Program-made: the position numbers and the translations under genes
The notes under the pieces: generated by a model
Seen by the model: the letters and a program-made list of their open reading frames with translations, nothing else
Databases searched by the model: none
What the model was told of the DNA's origin: nothing
In this document: piece by piece, positions 11,124 to 23,699 of the stretch
How the letters are laid out: each line of letters begins with the position of its first letter
Position numbering within the stretch: the first letter of the stretch is position 1
Assembly: GCA_002794785.1 (NCBI GenBank)
Contig: NBBA01000024.1
Span: 62,001-126,000 of the forward strand
DNA: 64,000 nt
Direction of reading: 5' to 3'
From: Coniferiporia sulphurascens
Lineage: Eukaryota > Basidiomycota > Agaricomycetes > Hymenochaetales > Hymenochaetaceae

Positions 11124-14100
11124 GGCTGCGGCGGCGGCGACGACAGAGCGCGCAAGGGGGGACGAGGGGAGGGAGGACGCTGGGAACGAGAGTGGCGAAT
11201 GTGACGGCTGCGAGCGGTGTGTCCCGTGTGGCTACCCGATTAAGGGCTGGGCCGTTTCCGGATTGGGACCCGTTGCCGGCAGTAAATTTTCAGGCGGCGC
11301 TTCTGCGGACCCTGCACGGCAGCATTCCATCACGCCGGCGATCAGTCGTGCTGCCGGTGGGACTTGCTCTTTTGGGCCTGCCTCCCCTTTGAGCATCAGT
11401 CTCTTCTCTTCCCCCGCGGCTGACTCCCAGGCTTCACCAAAGGGAAAGCCTATCGCGGCCGTCATTACGGCACTCCTTATATTGATGTCCGAGGCTTCCC
11501 CATCATCCCCCAGATCCGTGTCCAGATCCGTCGTTGTGTCTCTTTAATATTTCGCGCCAGCCGGAGCCTGCCTCCTTGAAAGGCTCAAAGCTCCAGCTTG
11601 CACGGAAGCATACCCAAACGGTATCTGTGCGCGTTTCTCACACTTCACAAGGATCCCCCCTATCCCTTCCCGCATGTGCTTCCCGTGTTCTGACGTGCAC
11701 AGCGCGCAGACGCTCCAGCCACGCACTACTATCTGCTCCGGTCACGGCCGCAGGACTCTTCCCTTCCCCCCCCCCCCTCTCCCTTCCTTCCCCCCTATCC
11801 GCGTCGCAGCCGCTCCTCCCGCCAAAGTCTAGGCAACTGCTCCCTATCTCCGTATTCGCACATACAACGACCCTGGGCGCATCCACACACAAGACACTCA
11901 AAACGGGCGCGCTGCAGGGTGAACAGCGGAACAACAGGTGGCGGTGTCTTTTGATGTATGGCAGGCATCGCGATCGGGCAGTCAATTCACTCTTACTCAT
12001 ATGCGAACCTTGTCGCTTGCTGCCCCCACTCCCCTCATTCAGGGGTCGTCCTCGAGGTTGCATAGTTGCTATGTAGCCCTTGCGGTGACAGGGCGCCGTC
12101 GCCGAGCCATCGTGCCATCTCTGTTCCGTCGGCGCGCCTTACCCTCACCTGGGCCTCAAAGAGCCGCCGTCCCTTTTGGACGCGATCCAAATGCGTGTCG
12201 ATCCCGCTTAAGGAATCGGACAGAAGCGTCACTGGACCCCAACTGTGGCGGAGCTGATGGCTTTAGCGAGGACATGCATCATATGCCCACAATGCCCGGA
12301 TAAAGCAAGGTTACCCTTTGAGAAATATGCACCACCCCTCTATCTGTTTAGTTTTCTTTCCTCGGTCTGTTGAAGAAGCGTTTCAAATGTAGCACGACCC
12401 TCCGGCGATTTGCAAAAAAAGATAGGTACTCTCGGCTCGCGAAATGTGAACGCCGATGCAATAGATGCCGAGAGTCAAATCGAGTCAAATTGATTCGATG
12501 TCTAAGGTTCAGCGGGCACAGGCGACGAGGTGAGCTAGTTCTCAGCTATTAGGGAAGCTAAGTAAACGAGCGTCTCGGGTCTTCTTCCTTCTGCCTTCTC
12601 TGCGTTCTGCTACATGCGCTTCCGCTCACCAAGCTCCGTACGCGGCGGACACAGCATCCGCTGTGACACCTGCGCACTGGCAGCTTCAAGCTGCAACCCC
12701 CCATTCGTCCTGGAACACTCGGAGCCTAATGACACATATGGTTTGTATATTGAGTTTCACTCTAAAAATACGTGGGATACCATGGCAAATTGCTTAGCAT
12801 GCAATATAATCTCGCCAATTTCCTTCTTTCGCGCAACTGAAGAATGCAGGTCCACATGCCTGTGATATTGTATACATGTCCGGGCGCGCAACTGCGTAAT
12901 TTAGAATGTTCTCTCCCTTTCTCTACCCTTTCTTTCTTTCTTCAATTTATCTTTTTCAGTTTCGGTAGGAAGCTTCTTTCAGTAGATTACTTCCCTTACT
13001 ACGCCCCTTTCACCCTCTTCTGCTCTGACACAAACCCTCTTTTTGCACTCATGGTTTTCAGGCATGGATGCCATTCTCCGAACTTTTCTGGTTATTTTTT
13101 TTCGATTGATAGCAGTCAACCCCGGGTGCTTTTGTAAAATGTCTACGCCACGATGTGATGTGATGGCCTGTCAAGTGACTATTGTCACGTCACCCTATTC
13201 TCGCGACGCCACCCATGCAAATCATGCGTTTAGCCACCACCAGCTTAATCCCGTCAGACGGTTGCATCGCACTTTGTTGTCGACCCGGGCAGAAGACTCC
13301 GGTGCTGGACTTGCGTAAGATTGGGTGTAATGAACGTGGGCAGACGGATCTGATCCTTGGCATCCCTTGATCTCAGTCATCTGTTCGTCTGAACAGTTAC
13401 CAACGATGTGTGGCGAGATCGGAACAGACTTGGTCGCCGGGGATCATAGCAATAAGCACAGGCAGGCGGACTACGGCGAGGAATGATTCTATGATTTCGA
13501 GTTCTGATGGATAACAAATCAAACAGTGGCAATGGAGGTCCATCTCACGCGCGGCCAGCTGCGCGGTGTCTCGACTCTCCTGGGCTTCGCTGTTGGCGAA
13601 TCCCTCTCGCCGTCAGACGGCGGTGATGCGGGATATCACTGTTGGCCTCGGGATCGCGCTTCTGACCGCGCCCGCGCACATACGCGCGATGCTAACTGAC
13701 AACGCTCAATTCCCCCGGCGAGCGTTTCATGCTATTGTTGTTCCTGCATACGGGACTGGGTCGAGATGCATTGTATGTGCCGGTATTAACTCACAACCCA
13801 GGTACATACAACCTCGGATTTCACCGTTTACACCATCCCGGGTCCTAACCCCGCGAGGGAAGACAAGAATGGAGAGAGGGGAACTTGCCTCGGTGTACTC
13901 CGCGACGATATCTACTCTATTCCCCAACCAGCTCATACCTTCTTCGGGATAACCCTGGGGCCGTACAGCCCATCTTCGCTCCTATACGGATACCGAGACC
14001 ACAGCACGGTGGGATCGTTCGTGATTGTGGCAGGCTTCTTCGGACGCCAACGGCCATCAGTACACACGCCCCATACCCTGATTCACCCAGAATGGTTCAA

Positions 14101-17100
14101 CACTGCTGACCTTGTGTGGGCCGTTTCGAATGCGTTCCGCAGTTTGATTGTCGGGGAAATCGCTACTTACGCGCCTTCCGCCATGCCTTCCACCCGCCCC
14201 CCCCCCTTGTTTTTTTCCACAACCGTCCTATTGCTCCCGAGTCGCAGTGTGCAAATAGCATCCAGCACCTAACATCTAATTTCTTATGCGTTCCACACTC
14301 TGAACTCAACGTGAGACAGAGCCCAGAATCTGGAGCAGTGTCACAGGCCTCAAACGTCAACTGAGCCTAAAGGCAACCAGTCACAATCTGTGCGACTCTG
14401 CGATACAAGGGTTAATGAGGTGTGTTTGACACAATGCGCTGAATTTCATCAGAGGCGTACACCAGTGGACATTGCATTTGCTGTGCGTGCTATCTGGTAC
14501 CCGAACTTATTTCAACGTCCCGTCCGATGCAATCATAGGACTGCTGTGGATAATCCCCAACCCATACGCTATCTCAGGACTTCATCGCGGCGCCGGAATT
14601 AACTGTACACTGCGCCAAATGTCGCCTCCGGCGAAGTGCCTGCTAGGACTCTACGCTAGCGACTAAATTACGTAATGCCTTACATTTCGGTCACGTGTTT
14701 GTATGTCTTTTTTGCACGGCAAATGACTTAGAGCTTGGGGAAGGGAAGGCCTTGACGCGCACTGCGTCCGCCCGCGCTGTTTGGTCGAACCTCCTTTCCC
14801 CTTGCTCTCGTCTCGCGCTCACGTTCTCTCCGATTACAGCGGCCTGCATACCTATGGAGAGCCATCGATTTTAGTCTTGGACCTCTGTCACCTCTGATTC
14901 CTGGCTTCCTGCGGACGCATAATTAGGTGGAAGATCCGAAGGAGACCTGAGACTCTCTCTGCGCTGAGGTCTGAGCCTGGAGTCCCCTAAACGCCAGATA
15001 ATCTTCTACTTGGAACATCTCTAGAAGCTGCAGAACGGTCGTGGTGCTGTGGCGTCAATTCTCAGCCGTATGAGGATCGAATCTTCGCATGTGTAATTGT
15101 GTGGGTATGTATAGGCTACCGCGCTTCCGCGCTATTCGGCTCATAACAGCTGATGCTGATAGTCTGCGCAGCGGTCATGGATGCGGCAATGTCTGGAACT
15201 GGAGTGATGGATGCTACCGCCAGCGCTCGCACGATGTTAACGCAATTCCGCTAGAATTGGGCCGGCCGTCTACCCCCTTTGTCTTCTGTCCTCAAATTTG
15301 TTATTGGCCTGTTCAAGACGTAATTAACGCCTTTCCGACTTATTTGCGACGATGCCGCGGCGAGCTGTCCCCTGACGTGCTTAAAAACACACGCGCGCTA
15401 CTGCAAGCGAGACGGTCCTTGTCACTTGAAGAAAAATACTTGCGTCCTGGCCGACGGGGCGACTAAACCAGCTGTTCGTCCGTGAGACGTTGTCCTAAAC
15501 GTGCCCTGATATTTACCCGCTCTCAGGGGTCAGGGCTCTGTGACATATCATCCTTGATTGAAAATAGATACGATTCATTGGGTCTGACACTCCGTATTCC
15601 GACCGCCCGCACATTTTCGTTCTGCCTTTGGTCTATCTCAGTCTCCGGAAACCATTGCATACGCCAGATACTTGGTGCCCATCTTACGATGCGGGAGAGC
15701 ATCCGCGCCCGACGTTCTCCGTGAATCTAACTGCGTGCCCCACGCTGTTTTTACGTGTCATTCATTTTTCAGGTACACTGTGCTTCCTAGTCTGAGGGGT
15801 ACCATTCTTCCCGCCATTTATGGACAATCAAATGTGAGGCACCGCCGCTCGGAAAGACCACCTGTGAGTACTTGTACACATACACGTACAAACGCAAAGC
15901 GTGCGACGTGGAGTAATTGTGCTGATTTACTGTTTCTAACCTCTTTGTGATTTGGTTGTAACAATCAGAGTCACTTCTGCGATTTCATCCTGCCTTCTGC
16001 TGTTGGTGCCATCCGAGATAGATGGAGCTGACGCTTTCGCACTCCATACCTCGTGTAAGCCTTCACAAATGCTCTAATGAGCCTTTCGCAAGCCGGGAGA
16101 AGGTCCTAGGGTGCCCGGCATCATCGCGACTCGTTACAATTCCCTGATGTCGTTTTTGGGCGGGAGATCGCAGAACACACTTCTAGGTTGTCCTTTGCTA
16201 TGTAGCGGCATCAATGGTCCCGTGTACTCGCGGCCTTTCGCATCAGCAGTTCGATGATCAATATACGCATTATAGGGTCAGAAATTAAGCCTACAGATGA
16301 GGTTCGAAACCTTGGCGAGTAAGTAGTTCGCCGGGGTCCCTCCTCTTCCTTCGCACTTAGTCCACGTCTTTGTTCTTTTGTTCTACAAGGTTAGGACGTT
16401 ACGGTTCTGGATATCCACTGCACCCATATGCTCCCTCGGCTTCGCGATGCTTTGGTGGATGGGGCCTGACGAAAGATGTGTTTCGGCCTCCAGTCCACGA
16501 AGTTTACATCCGTTTATTTTAGCCCGACTGCACACGCCCGAGCGCGCCCTTGCTAGACGCGTCATCTCGAACTAGTACGCCCGGCAGGGTCTGATGGCAA
16601 GCGTTGGCGCAACAGGAGGCGACTGGCTAATCGACTGAGACGTGATCCTCTCAGCGCTCATACACGAGGGAAAAAATGATACGGTCATTTGTAGTCCATA
16701 GGTGGGTACCGCATAGCCTTAGAATATCGCAGACATGGATATTGACTAAAAGGTGACCTCTTTTGTCGGGCATTGTCCGATCATCTAGGCACCTTATGCC
16801 CCATACGCGCAGTCGAAGACGGTAATACTGGAATAGGAGATCCAGCCCGAAACATTTTATGGAGAAGGAATGCTGCCAGGGACGACCCTCCTGTAAAGCC
16901 AGGTATGCAAAAGAACGAAGCCTCGGGCCTTTTACTTACGGTGAAGGGCTGGTTTGCAAATCTTGCGACCCTGTCTTTCTTCATTAATTACATACCGGGA
17001 GTCCGCTATTACGTCCTCCGCGTCAATCGTAAATTTCCCCCGCGCTATCCCCCCCAGGCTCATCGGACTTGCCATCGATTTTGTCACATCCTGTCAACAT

Positions 17101-20100
17101 CGCGCCTGAAATCGGGTAAGATTGAGTCTTAAACAAGTGCATTTCGGCTGTTGACTCCAAGCCTACGGGATGGCATCAACTGCGCGCGGAATCACTTCTT
17201 GATAAATGGGCTCGCAATCCAGCCTCCCTTCTAAATCCCAGGATTGCAATTACGGACTCTGTGGTCCCGTTCCACGCAGCCATATGCTGCTTGCTCTACT
17301 GTGTCCATACCGGCGCCCGGCCCGGCATTAAACCTTGCTTACGCGATCTGGCGGTTCAGTTCCCCCGTCGTAGAATTTGAAGGAGGATATTCGAAAATAC
17401 AAATTTATTTTAATACATCGCCGGGAAGGCCGCTATCATTGGTCTATATCGATCATTTAAAATTATCGCGGCGCTTGGACTTCCTGGCCGTGGGGCAAGG
17501 GTTGTAAGGGAATCTAAGGGAATCCTTTCAATTGCGATAATCTCTCACCTGGTCGTCTCGTCCCGATCAAGTCGTCCTTACTCTGTCTGTCCCCTTGGCA
17601 GAGGATCAACTTCCAATCCAAAGGACCCATTTGGACACACTGCGTGATCTCGCGGAGCTCCGATATTTTGATGTGCGCCGCCACTGAGGGCATGATGATG
17701 CTATTCTTGTATCACGCCTCGGCATCGATAATGCTAGCATTCATTCTGTCAATGCCTTGCCACCGCTCCCATTTCTTTCGGATGATGACTCGTACTATGT
17801 AACTCCATGCCTCGTGGCGACGTCCCATCAGTCAAAGTCTAGCCCCTGGAGCTTAAGCCTATCCTGAGTCTATGAACTCTCAACTACCTTGCGGACATCC
17901 GATACCCAATATCCAGAGTCGTCAATCCCTTAACTATCTTCGTCAGCCCGGTACTTACCGAGCTCGGCGCTCAACTAATGCACGTAGTGAGCTCTTTTTC
18001 ATCACCGCGCAGCCTTGTAGCTATGTGATAGCTATGTGAAGTAGCGTTATGGTGGGGGCCGCATCTTCACATAAGTACATTTCCGGAAGTGAGGTGGATC
18101 CCGGAATTGGCGGTGACTGGCCGGTCATCAAACGTACAGAATATCAAGGTCCAGGATCGCGCTCAAGATGTGGCCGTTGAAGCGGCGTTGAAGAATTAGG
18201 TATCCGTTGTATTTCTATAATTCACTTTGGGGTTACTCACACAAATGGACACATCATAAGTTCATTCGACTTTTGAGGGCAATGCTAAACCAGACCCATC
18301 ATTTCAGTGATCACGAACACCGCCTTCCGGCGTCCTCGTCCAATCTAAGCGATGGATCGACGTCTCTATCTATTCACTAGCTACTTTCAGTATTTTGCAC
18401 TCGCCGAACTAATGATGGCTCCCCGCCACCGTATACAATCGGCGAAGAACGACTGCTTCAGTTGCTGATGCGAATCTTGATGCATACGTTTTGATAATCA
18501 TTTGTTCGACGTTCGGCGTTCATGGCAATTACCAGCCACCATCTTACACACGTGCGGTGGCTTGTTCCGTCATTGCCTAGAAGTGCATAGCTAGTGCAGT
18601 TGCGTCAAACACTCTTGGATGTCCTTGTACACCTTTTGTGGTTGTTCGCCCTGGCTTTCCTCCGCTCCCTCCCGTCGTTAGCCGTGTCCCACGATGTTAT
18701 CTCCTTCTTGCTTCACTTTCCGTGGCACTCGGCCGAAGCCAAAGAATAGCACTTGGCCTTATGAAGTCCCGCAGCGCGAGCGGTCATGTTCGGAAGCCGC
18801 ACGGCGACTAACAATTCCGTCTTGCAGCGTGTTCTGGCGTCCAAACTTTGGCTTATTCCCGAGCCTTCTGCTCAGCGATGTCGTTTTCTGAACGCCGGTG
18901 AAAGCATCCTCCGTCAACTTGAAATATTGCCGCTAAGCTTCTTGATGTTTGTCCGAATCGCTTTCCTCACGGAAAGTTCTCAATTTTTGTGCCTGTATAG
19001 TACTCAGTTACAGGAACACTTGGAATATTCCGGCTACCTTGTGGAGTATTGCTGTTTATGAAGCTTTAATCCCTTGCTATCGCCCCTAACTATACTCCGC
19101 GTTTTCAGGGACCAGGTTTTCCCCCGTCTTTCGTCTTCTCTACCAAATTGTGCTAATAGGTTTTGGTTAACGGATCATACTCAATATCTAGATCCGAAGT
19201 TGAAGGCGGCAGTGCTCAATCCATGCGAACTTACAGATTACTGATACGTGTCGAGCTTGGATTGACGGCGAGCATGCGACGATAAACTCTGAGTTAATTC
19301 TTGATACCAAAGTTTAAGTATTCGTGTCTCTGAAATCAACTCTAATACAGACCGCTGATTAACTGTCACATCTCACCTAGGCGTCCTCAGAGCTTACTGG
19401 CGCAACCCCGGTCATCAGAATATGAACACCTGAGGGCCCTGTCCAAAGCTCATGATCCAGAACACGGTAACCTACGGGAACCTTCAACGCTTGCAATAGA
19501 AGGTCGTATGCACTATGTTAAGTCGCCTTGAACTTGGGATGACTTGGCCCGGTCTCTACTTGTCTCCGCGGCACGAGAATCAAACCTTTTTTTCTCATTC
19601 TTTCACATGGTACGCTGTGACTTAGTAAGAAACGCTGAGTGCGGCACGTGCCGGACGACGGGAGACCGCTTTTCCTCTATTTTCATTCACGCCATCTAGT
19701 TCTTGCTCTTCATGACCTATGTGTATACGTGCGATACATCGGCTGAATTCTATCCTTCTTCCAAGAGCTTTCCTTTTCTCCCGCGTCGACATGCAATATA
19801 GACGTCGGCGTCGCCAGGCTTGGGCGCGCCGACGGGCTTTTCAAGTGCGCGAAAGGAAATCTGAGATGTTCTAGCCGATAATGCGGCGGCTTGGAAATTT
19901 CGGAATCCCGCGCTAGACTAACAGGGATGTGTTTTTCGCTGAAAGGATAAGCGGTATATTCTTTCTCGGCGCTCGCTTGAAGAGATCTACCAAGTTCTGA
20001 ATAATAAAGGAAGGCGCTGTGGTACATGTGATGGTGTCTGCTTCCCCCGAAATTTTACTAGGCTTGTATAAAACTGTACATCCGCGTGCCTTATAGCTTA

Positions 20101-22188
20101 CCACTTACTTCCTGGCTTCTATCCGCCAGCGGGGGCCGCCCGTGTGTGCTTACCTGCCATTTGGGGGCAATAATCCCTTCCTCCGGCCTCGCAGCTTCAG
20201 CACGCCCAGTATATCATATTACAGCTCCTCAGTTTTTATATGACATGGTGTCGTACAAGGCGCCGTTACGTTATGTATGTTTTCAAATGAATGCGTTTGT
20301 ACTTCTTCCTTATCGGCCCTTGCCGCGTCAGCGGGAGCACTTGAGTCAAACTAAACAGTACACTCCCTCGCCACAACGGACGCTCCTTCCGGTTGACTAG
20401 CAGGCAATCAAGTAATAGCCTCGGCTTTGGCTTTGCAAGAAGTCCGGGCTCAGGTCTCTTGACCGGCAACTGAATGTCTTCTTCCCTCTCCTTTTCCCTG
20501 TAGGTGTCGGTCCTTTATTCATTTATCCTCTTCCTTACTCATGAACACGTAGAATCGGGATGCGGGCCGTGCATTCTTTCTCGTTTGACATGATACACAG
20601 AGTCCCTTCCATACAAACCCGGCACACAGATAGCGCCAACTGCAGCGATGCACGATGCTACGCGTCAAGACCAGGTCCGATCATCTCATTCAACTCTCCG
20701 TCTGGGGCTCCGTAAAATGAACCATACCTCGGTACAGAGGGCTCGTACGGTACTCGGCTGGCAAAGCGACACTCCGCATCTCCCCACCTAATCCCGTGTA
20801 ATCTCAGGCAGTCCGTGCATCGCGCAGCTCAGCGAGCCAATGAACTAGCCCTGCTGGTCCTAGTCCCCACACATCCCCGCAGAAGATACGGCGAGCCCGG
20901 GGATGTCCCTCAACTACAATTTAATGTGTTCGGACCCGGTTTATTAGGTTCGCGCTCACCGTGACTATGACGATACGTGCGATAACCCCCATAATTCCGT
21001 ATCTTTGATGGAAAAGCGCTTATATAAGTGTAGTTCAGATGTCTGACGCACGCGAGTCCATCTTGAGTATTTGGAAGTTTTGTCAGCGGAGCGGGTGGAT
21101 ATGCAACTCATTCTGAGACATTCGTGCACTTGCGAAGAAGCTTGCTGTTTTGTTCGAGGAGAAAGTGAGTAATTCTAAATTACTCACTAAAACTTCCGTC
21201 TGACATACCTATGCAGAAGTAGCGCTTCGGGCCTAATCCACTTATATAATCAGGTCACGGCTTGTACCTGCGTTTCACCGTGACACGAAAAAAAGGAGAG
21301 TAGGATGAGTTATACAAGTGGGGGGATGTAGTTTCGAAAATAGGGCGCACTTTGCATGCAAATCTTTTGAGACAGGATATTAGGTCCTTATAGTTAGCAC
21401 TGTCTAGAACCCAATTTTTGGTGAGTTATATTTGGCGAATGGCATACTAATCAAATTGAAATAGGCGTCGAGCTGAGGGCCGAAAGTCTCGGCTACAGGA
21501 AACCAAATGGGCGTGCGGAGGATACCATCTTGGTGCATAGGTGATAGTACCAGTGAGTCGGGCTGTAGCGCTCGCAGTCTTTAGGATGCACAGATAAGCA
21601 TGGTAACGAACACATCAGCCCATAGACAAATCTGGCTTTCCACCATCAACTTGCAAGAAACAGGTTGTGGACGAGGACGTTGATAGCAGAGACTACTAAT
21701 GCTGAGATGGACCATGATGTGAAATCTTTGACTTGTAAGCGGACAATTTTCCGACAAGCCGCCCTGATGGCATCAGCCAAAACGGGATCGCCGCACCGCA
21801 CCGCCGACTCCCGCCACGCGCCTCACGGCGCACCACGGGTTCTCCTTCTTTCTTCCCTCGTACTCCCTTCCGTAGACGTGCATAATTTCTCAAGGATGTA
21901 GTTCTGAACTGCGCATTCGTGAGAGAAAGATCACATGTATCGAATAGCGGGTGCTGTTTTCCCTCGTCTGCGCATTCGATTGGTCTCTGTGTATCGTGCT
22001 TATAAAAAATGTAAAGATCTAGCGCGTTCCCGAGGCTTTTCTGCTATGCTTAGTGGCTAATCGTGAGTCCAAGCTATTAAAACACTCCCAGCCGGAGCTC
22101 TAACCGCGCTGTTTTCGCACAGTGAATTGGAGTGGGTAGTAGCTCAGTGACAGATTATCTGCCAGAAGTATCATAGGCTTGCCCACGA
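11124..22188. other. About 11 kb without a supportable gene
   Basis: Open frames here are short, overlap one another on both strands, and show no recognisable motif or coherent set of splice-joined exons. Base composition is balanced rather than AT-rich. There is a homopolymeric C/T run near 11760-11800, just upstream of the GATA gene. The segment near 13530-14160 has longish open frames, and 17560-17690 reads like a worn leucine-rich or F-box-type stretch, but neither can be assigned. It is most likely decayed repeats or lineage-specific non-coding DNA. Confidence 0.5.
21164..21188. repeat. Perfect 11-bp inverted repeat with 3-nt loop
   Basis: The arms AGTGAGTAATT and AATTACTCACT are separated by three bases. 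It could form a cruciform or RNA hairpin. No gene is adjacent; function is unknown. Confidence 0.7.
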
Positions 22189-22189
22189 C

Positions 22190-22195
22190 TATAAA
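22190..22195 (+). promoter_or_regulatory. TATA box of the cupredoxin-like gene
   Basis: TATAAA lies about 65 bp upstream of the start codon and is followed by a CT-rich leader with repeated CCCAC motifs. That is the usual layout of a fungal core promoter with a transcription start in the C/T-rich tract. Confidence 0.55.
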
Positions 22196-22258
22196 GGACG
22201 TCGTCAATCCTACCCTCAGTCCCACCCTAGTCCCACAATCCCACACTTCCCTTCAGAC

Positions 22259-23141
22259 ATGCCTACCCTCGCTACGCTCTGCGCTCTCGCCCTGGTTGGT
22301 GCGGCCGCTGCACAAAATGTCGTTGTACGTTGATAGTCGCTGATTTGGTGATATCTCTTACCGAACTAAGCCCTTTCCAAGCAAATTCAAGTAGGCGGAC
22401 CGGCTTCGAATCCCTTCATTTTCACCCCGAACAATGTGTCTGCCTCGGTTGGCGACGTGATCATGTTTACCTTCTCTGGCGCGTACGTCCATTATTTTGC
22501 CTGTCTGTTCCTACTTAAGGCTTATCTCCCGATTCTCTAAGCCCCGGAAATCATTCCATAACGCAGTCATCATTCACAGATCCTTGTGATCCGCTTTCTG
22601 ACGGATTTGACTCCGGCAATATTTTGATCCCGATGGGCACTACGACTGGTTTCCCGACATGGAACCTCACGATCACGAACACGACTGTCCCAATCTGGTT
22701 CTTCTGCAAACAACTCATCCCGCAAGCACATTGTGACGTCGGGATGGTTGGAGCGATCAATGCCCCGACCTCAGGGAGCAACACGTTCTCCGCGTTCCAG
22801 GCCGCCGCAGAGAGCCACGTGGGCAACTCCGGCGTAAGTACTCCCTTTTGTAATTGTTCTCGCTCACTGCAGGGCCATAATGTACTTAGGAGACAAATTC
22901 TAACGGAAATTTTCTTTAATAGCAAGCAGTAGGATTCCTCGTTGGCCAGGGCGCGTCCGCCTCTGCAAACCCGGGACCCCTCTCCGGCAGCATTTCCGGC
23001 TTCGGTTTGCCAAACCCTACCGCTACCGCACCAGCGGTCACGGCAACTCCAGCTGCGACGACCGCCAGTGCCGCGATGAACGCAAAAGTGAATGGGCTTG
23101 TAGTCATCCTTGCGGCGGCGCTCGGCATTGCCTTAGCGTAG
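22259..23141 (+). CDS. Secreted cupredoxin-like, probably GPI-anchored protein
   Basis: Four exons (22259-22324, 22382-22482, 22542-22833, 22923-23141) join in phase to 225 residues. An N-terminal signal peptide (MPTLATLCALALVGAAAAQ) leads into a plastocyanin-like domain: FTPNNVSASVGDVIMFTF, then GNHSITQSSFTDPC with the first copper-ligand histidine, then PIWFFCKQ...AHCDVGMVGAIN with the cysteine and histidine positions expected of a type-1 copper site. The tail is Ala/Thr/Pro-rich and ends in a hydrophobic helix, which suggests a GPI signal and a cell-wall location. Fungal extracellular serine-rich proteins have this architecture. Whether copper is bound, and the biological role, cannot be read from sequence. 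Splice acceptors were chosen to retain the QIQVGG and GNHSITQ family motifs. Confidence 0.9.
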
Positions 23142-23699
23142 CTAACATGTTCAAACGGAGGCATTTCTGTAGAACATCCCATTCTCACACCTTATTCATT
23201 TCTACTCCAATCTATATATGGATAATGCTGGACATTCCTGAAGCTTCCGAGCTTGTTTTGATGAAACCAGTCTAATGTTGTAACTTTTCTTCGCGCCGTT
23301 CTTTACCGCACATCGAAGAAGGATCGGCGATGTTTCCCAATTCAGTGATATTTTGCCTATGGTCGACGGATTTGCTATCAGCAGGGGAAGATTAAACAGC
23401 CGTGAAGATGTGAAGAAGCCCGGAGTCATGAGAATGTGATTGCTAATTCCGTAGCTGCAAGTACTCAGAACGAATTGATCCGTAGGAGGCTTTTGACTTC
23501 TAGAAATAAGACACTGGCACTTCCTGAGCGAGAACACGATTATCTTCCATCGTTGCAATTGCCGCATAGCTCCGAATTAGCTATATGGGTCCAGTTTTGG
23601 TGGTTCACCACAGATAAGCCAGGTATGTTTACGAGTGTTTCCGGTAGGTCAAACGACGTGCTAGCACTACTTTCTCTCAAAATATTGACAGTAGCATGA

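Noticed and set aside
11232..11465. Minus-strand 77-codon frame upstream of the GATA gene
   Set aside because: It could be an extra 5' exon, but no in-phase junction to the rest of the gene was found.
11534..12076. 180-codon plus-strand frame
   Set aside because: Low-complexity C/T-rich sequence opposite the GATA gene's upstream region; no motif and no introns expected of a real gene here.
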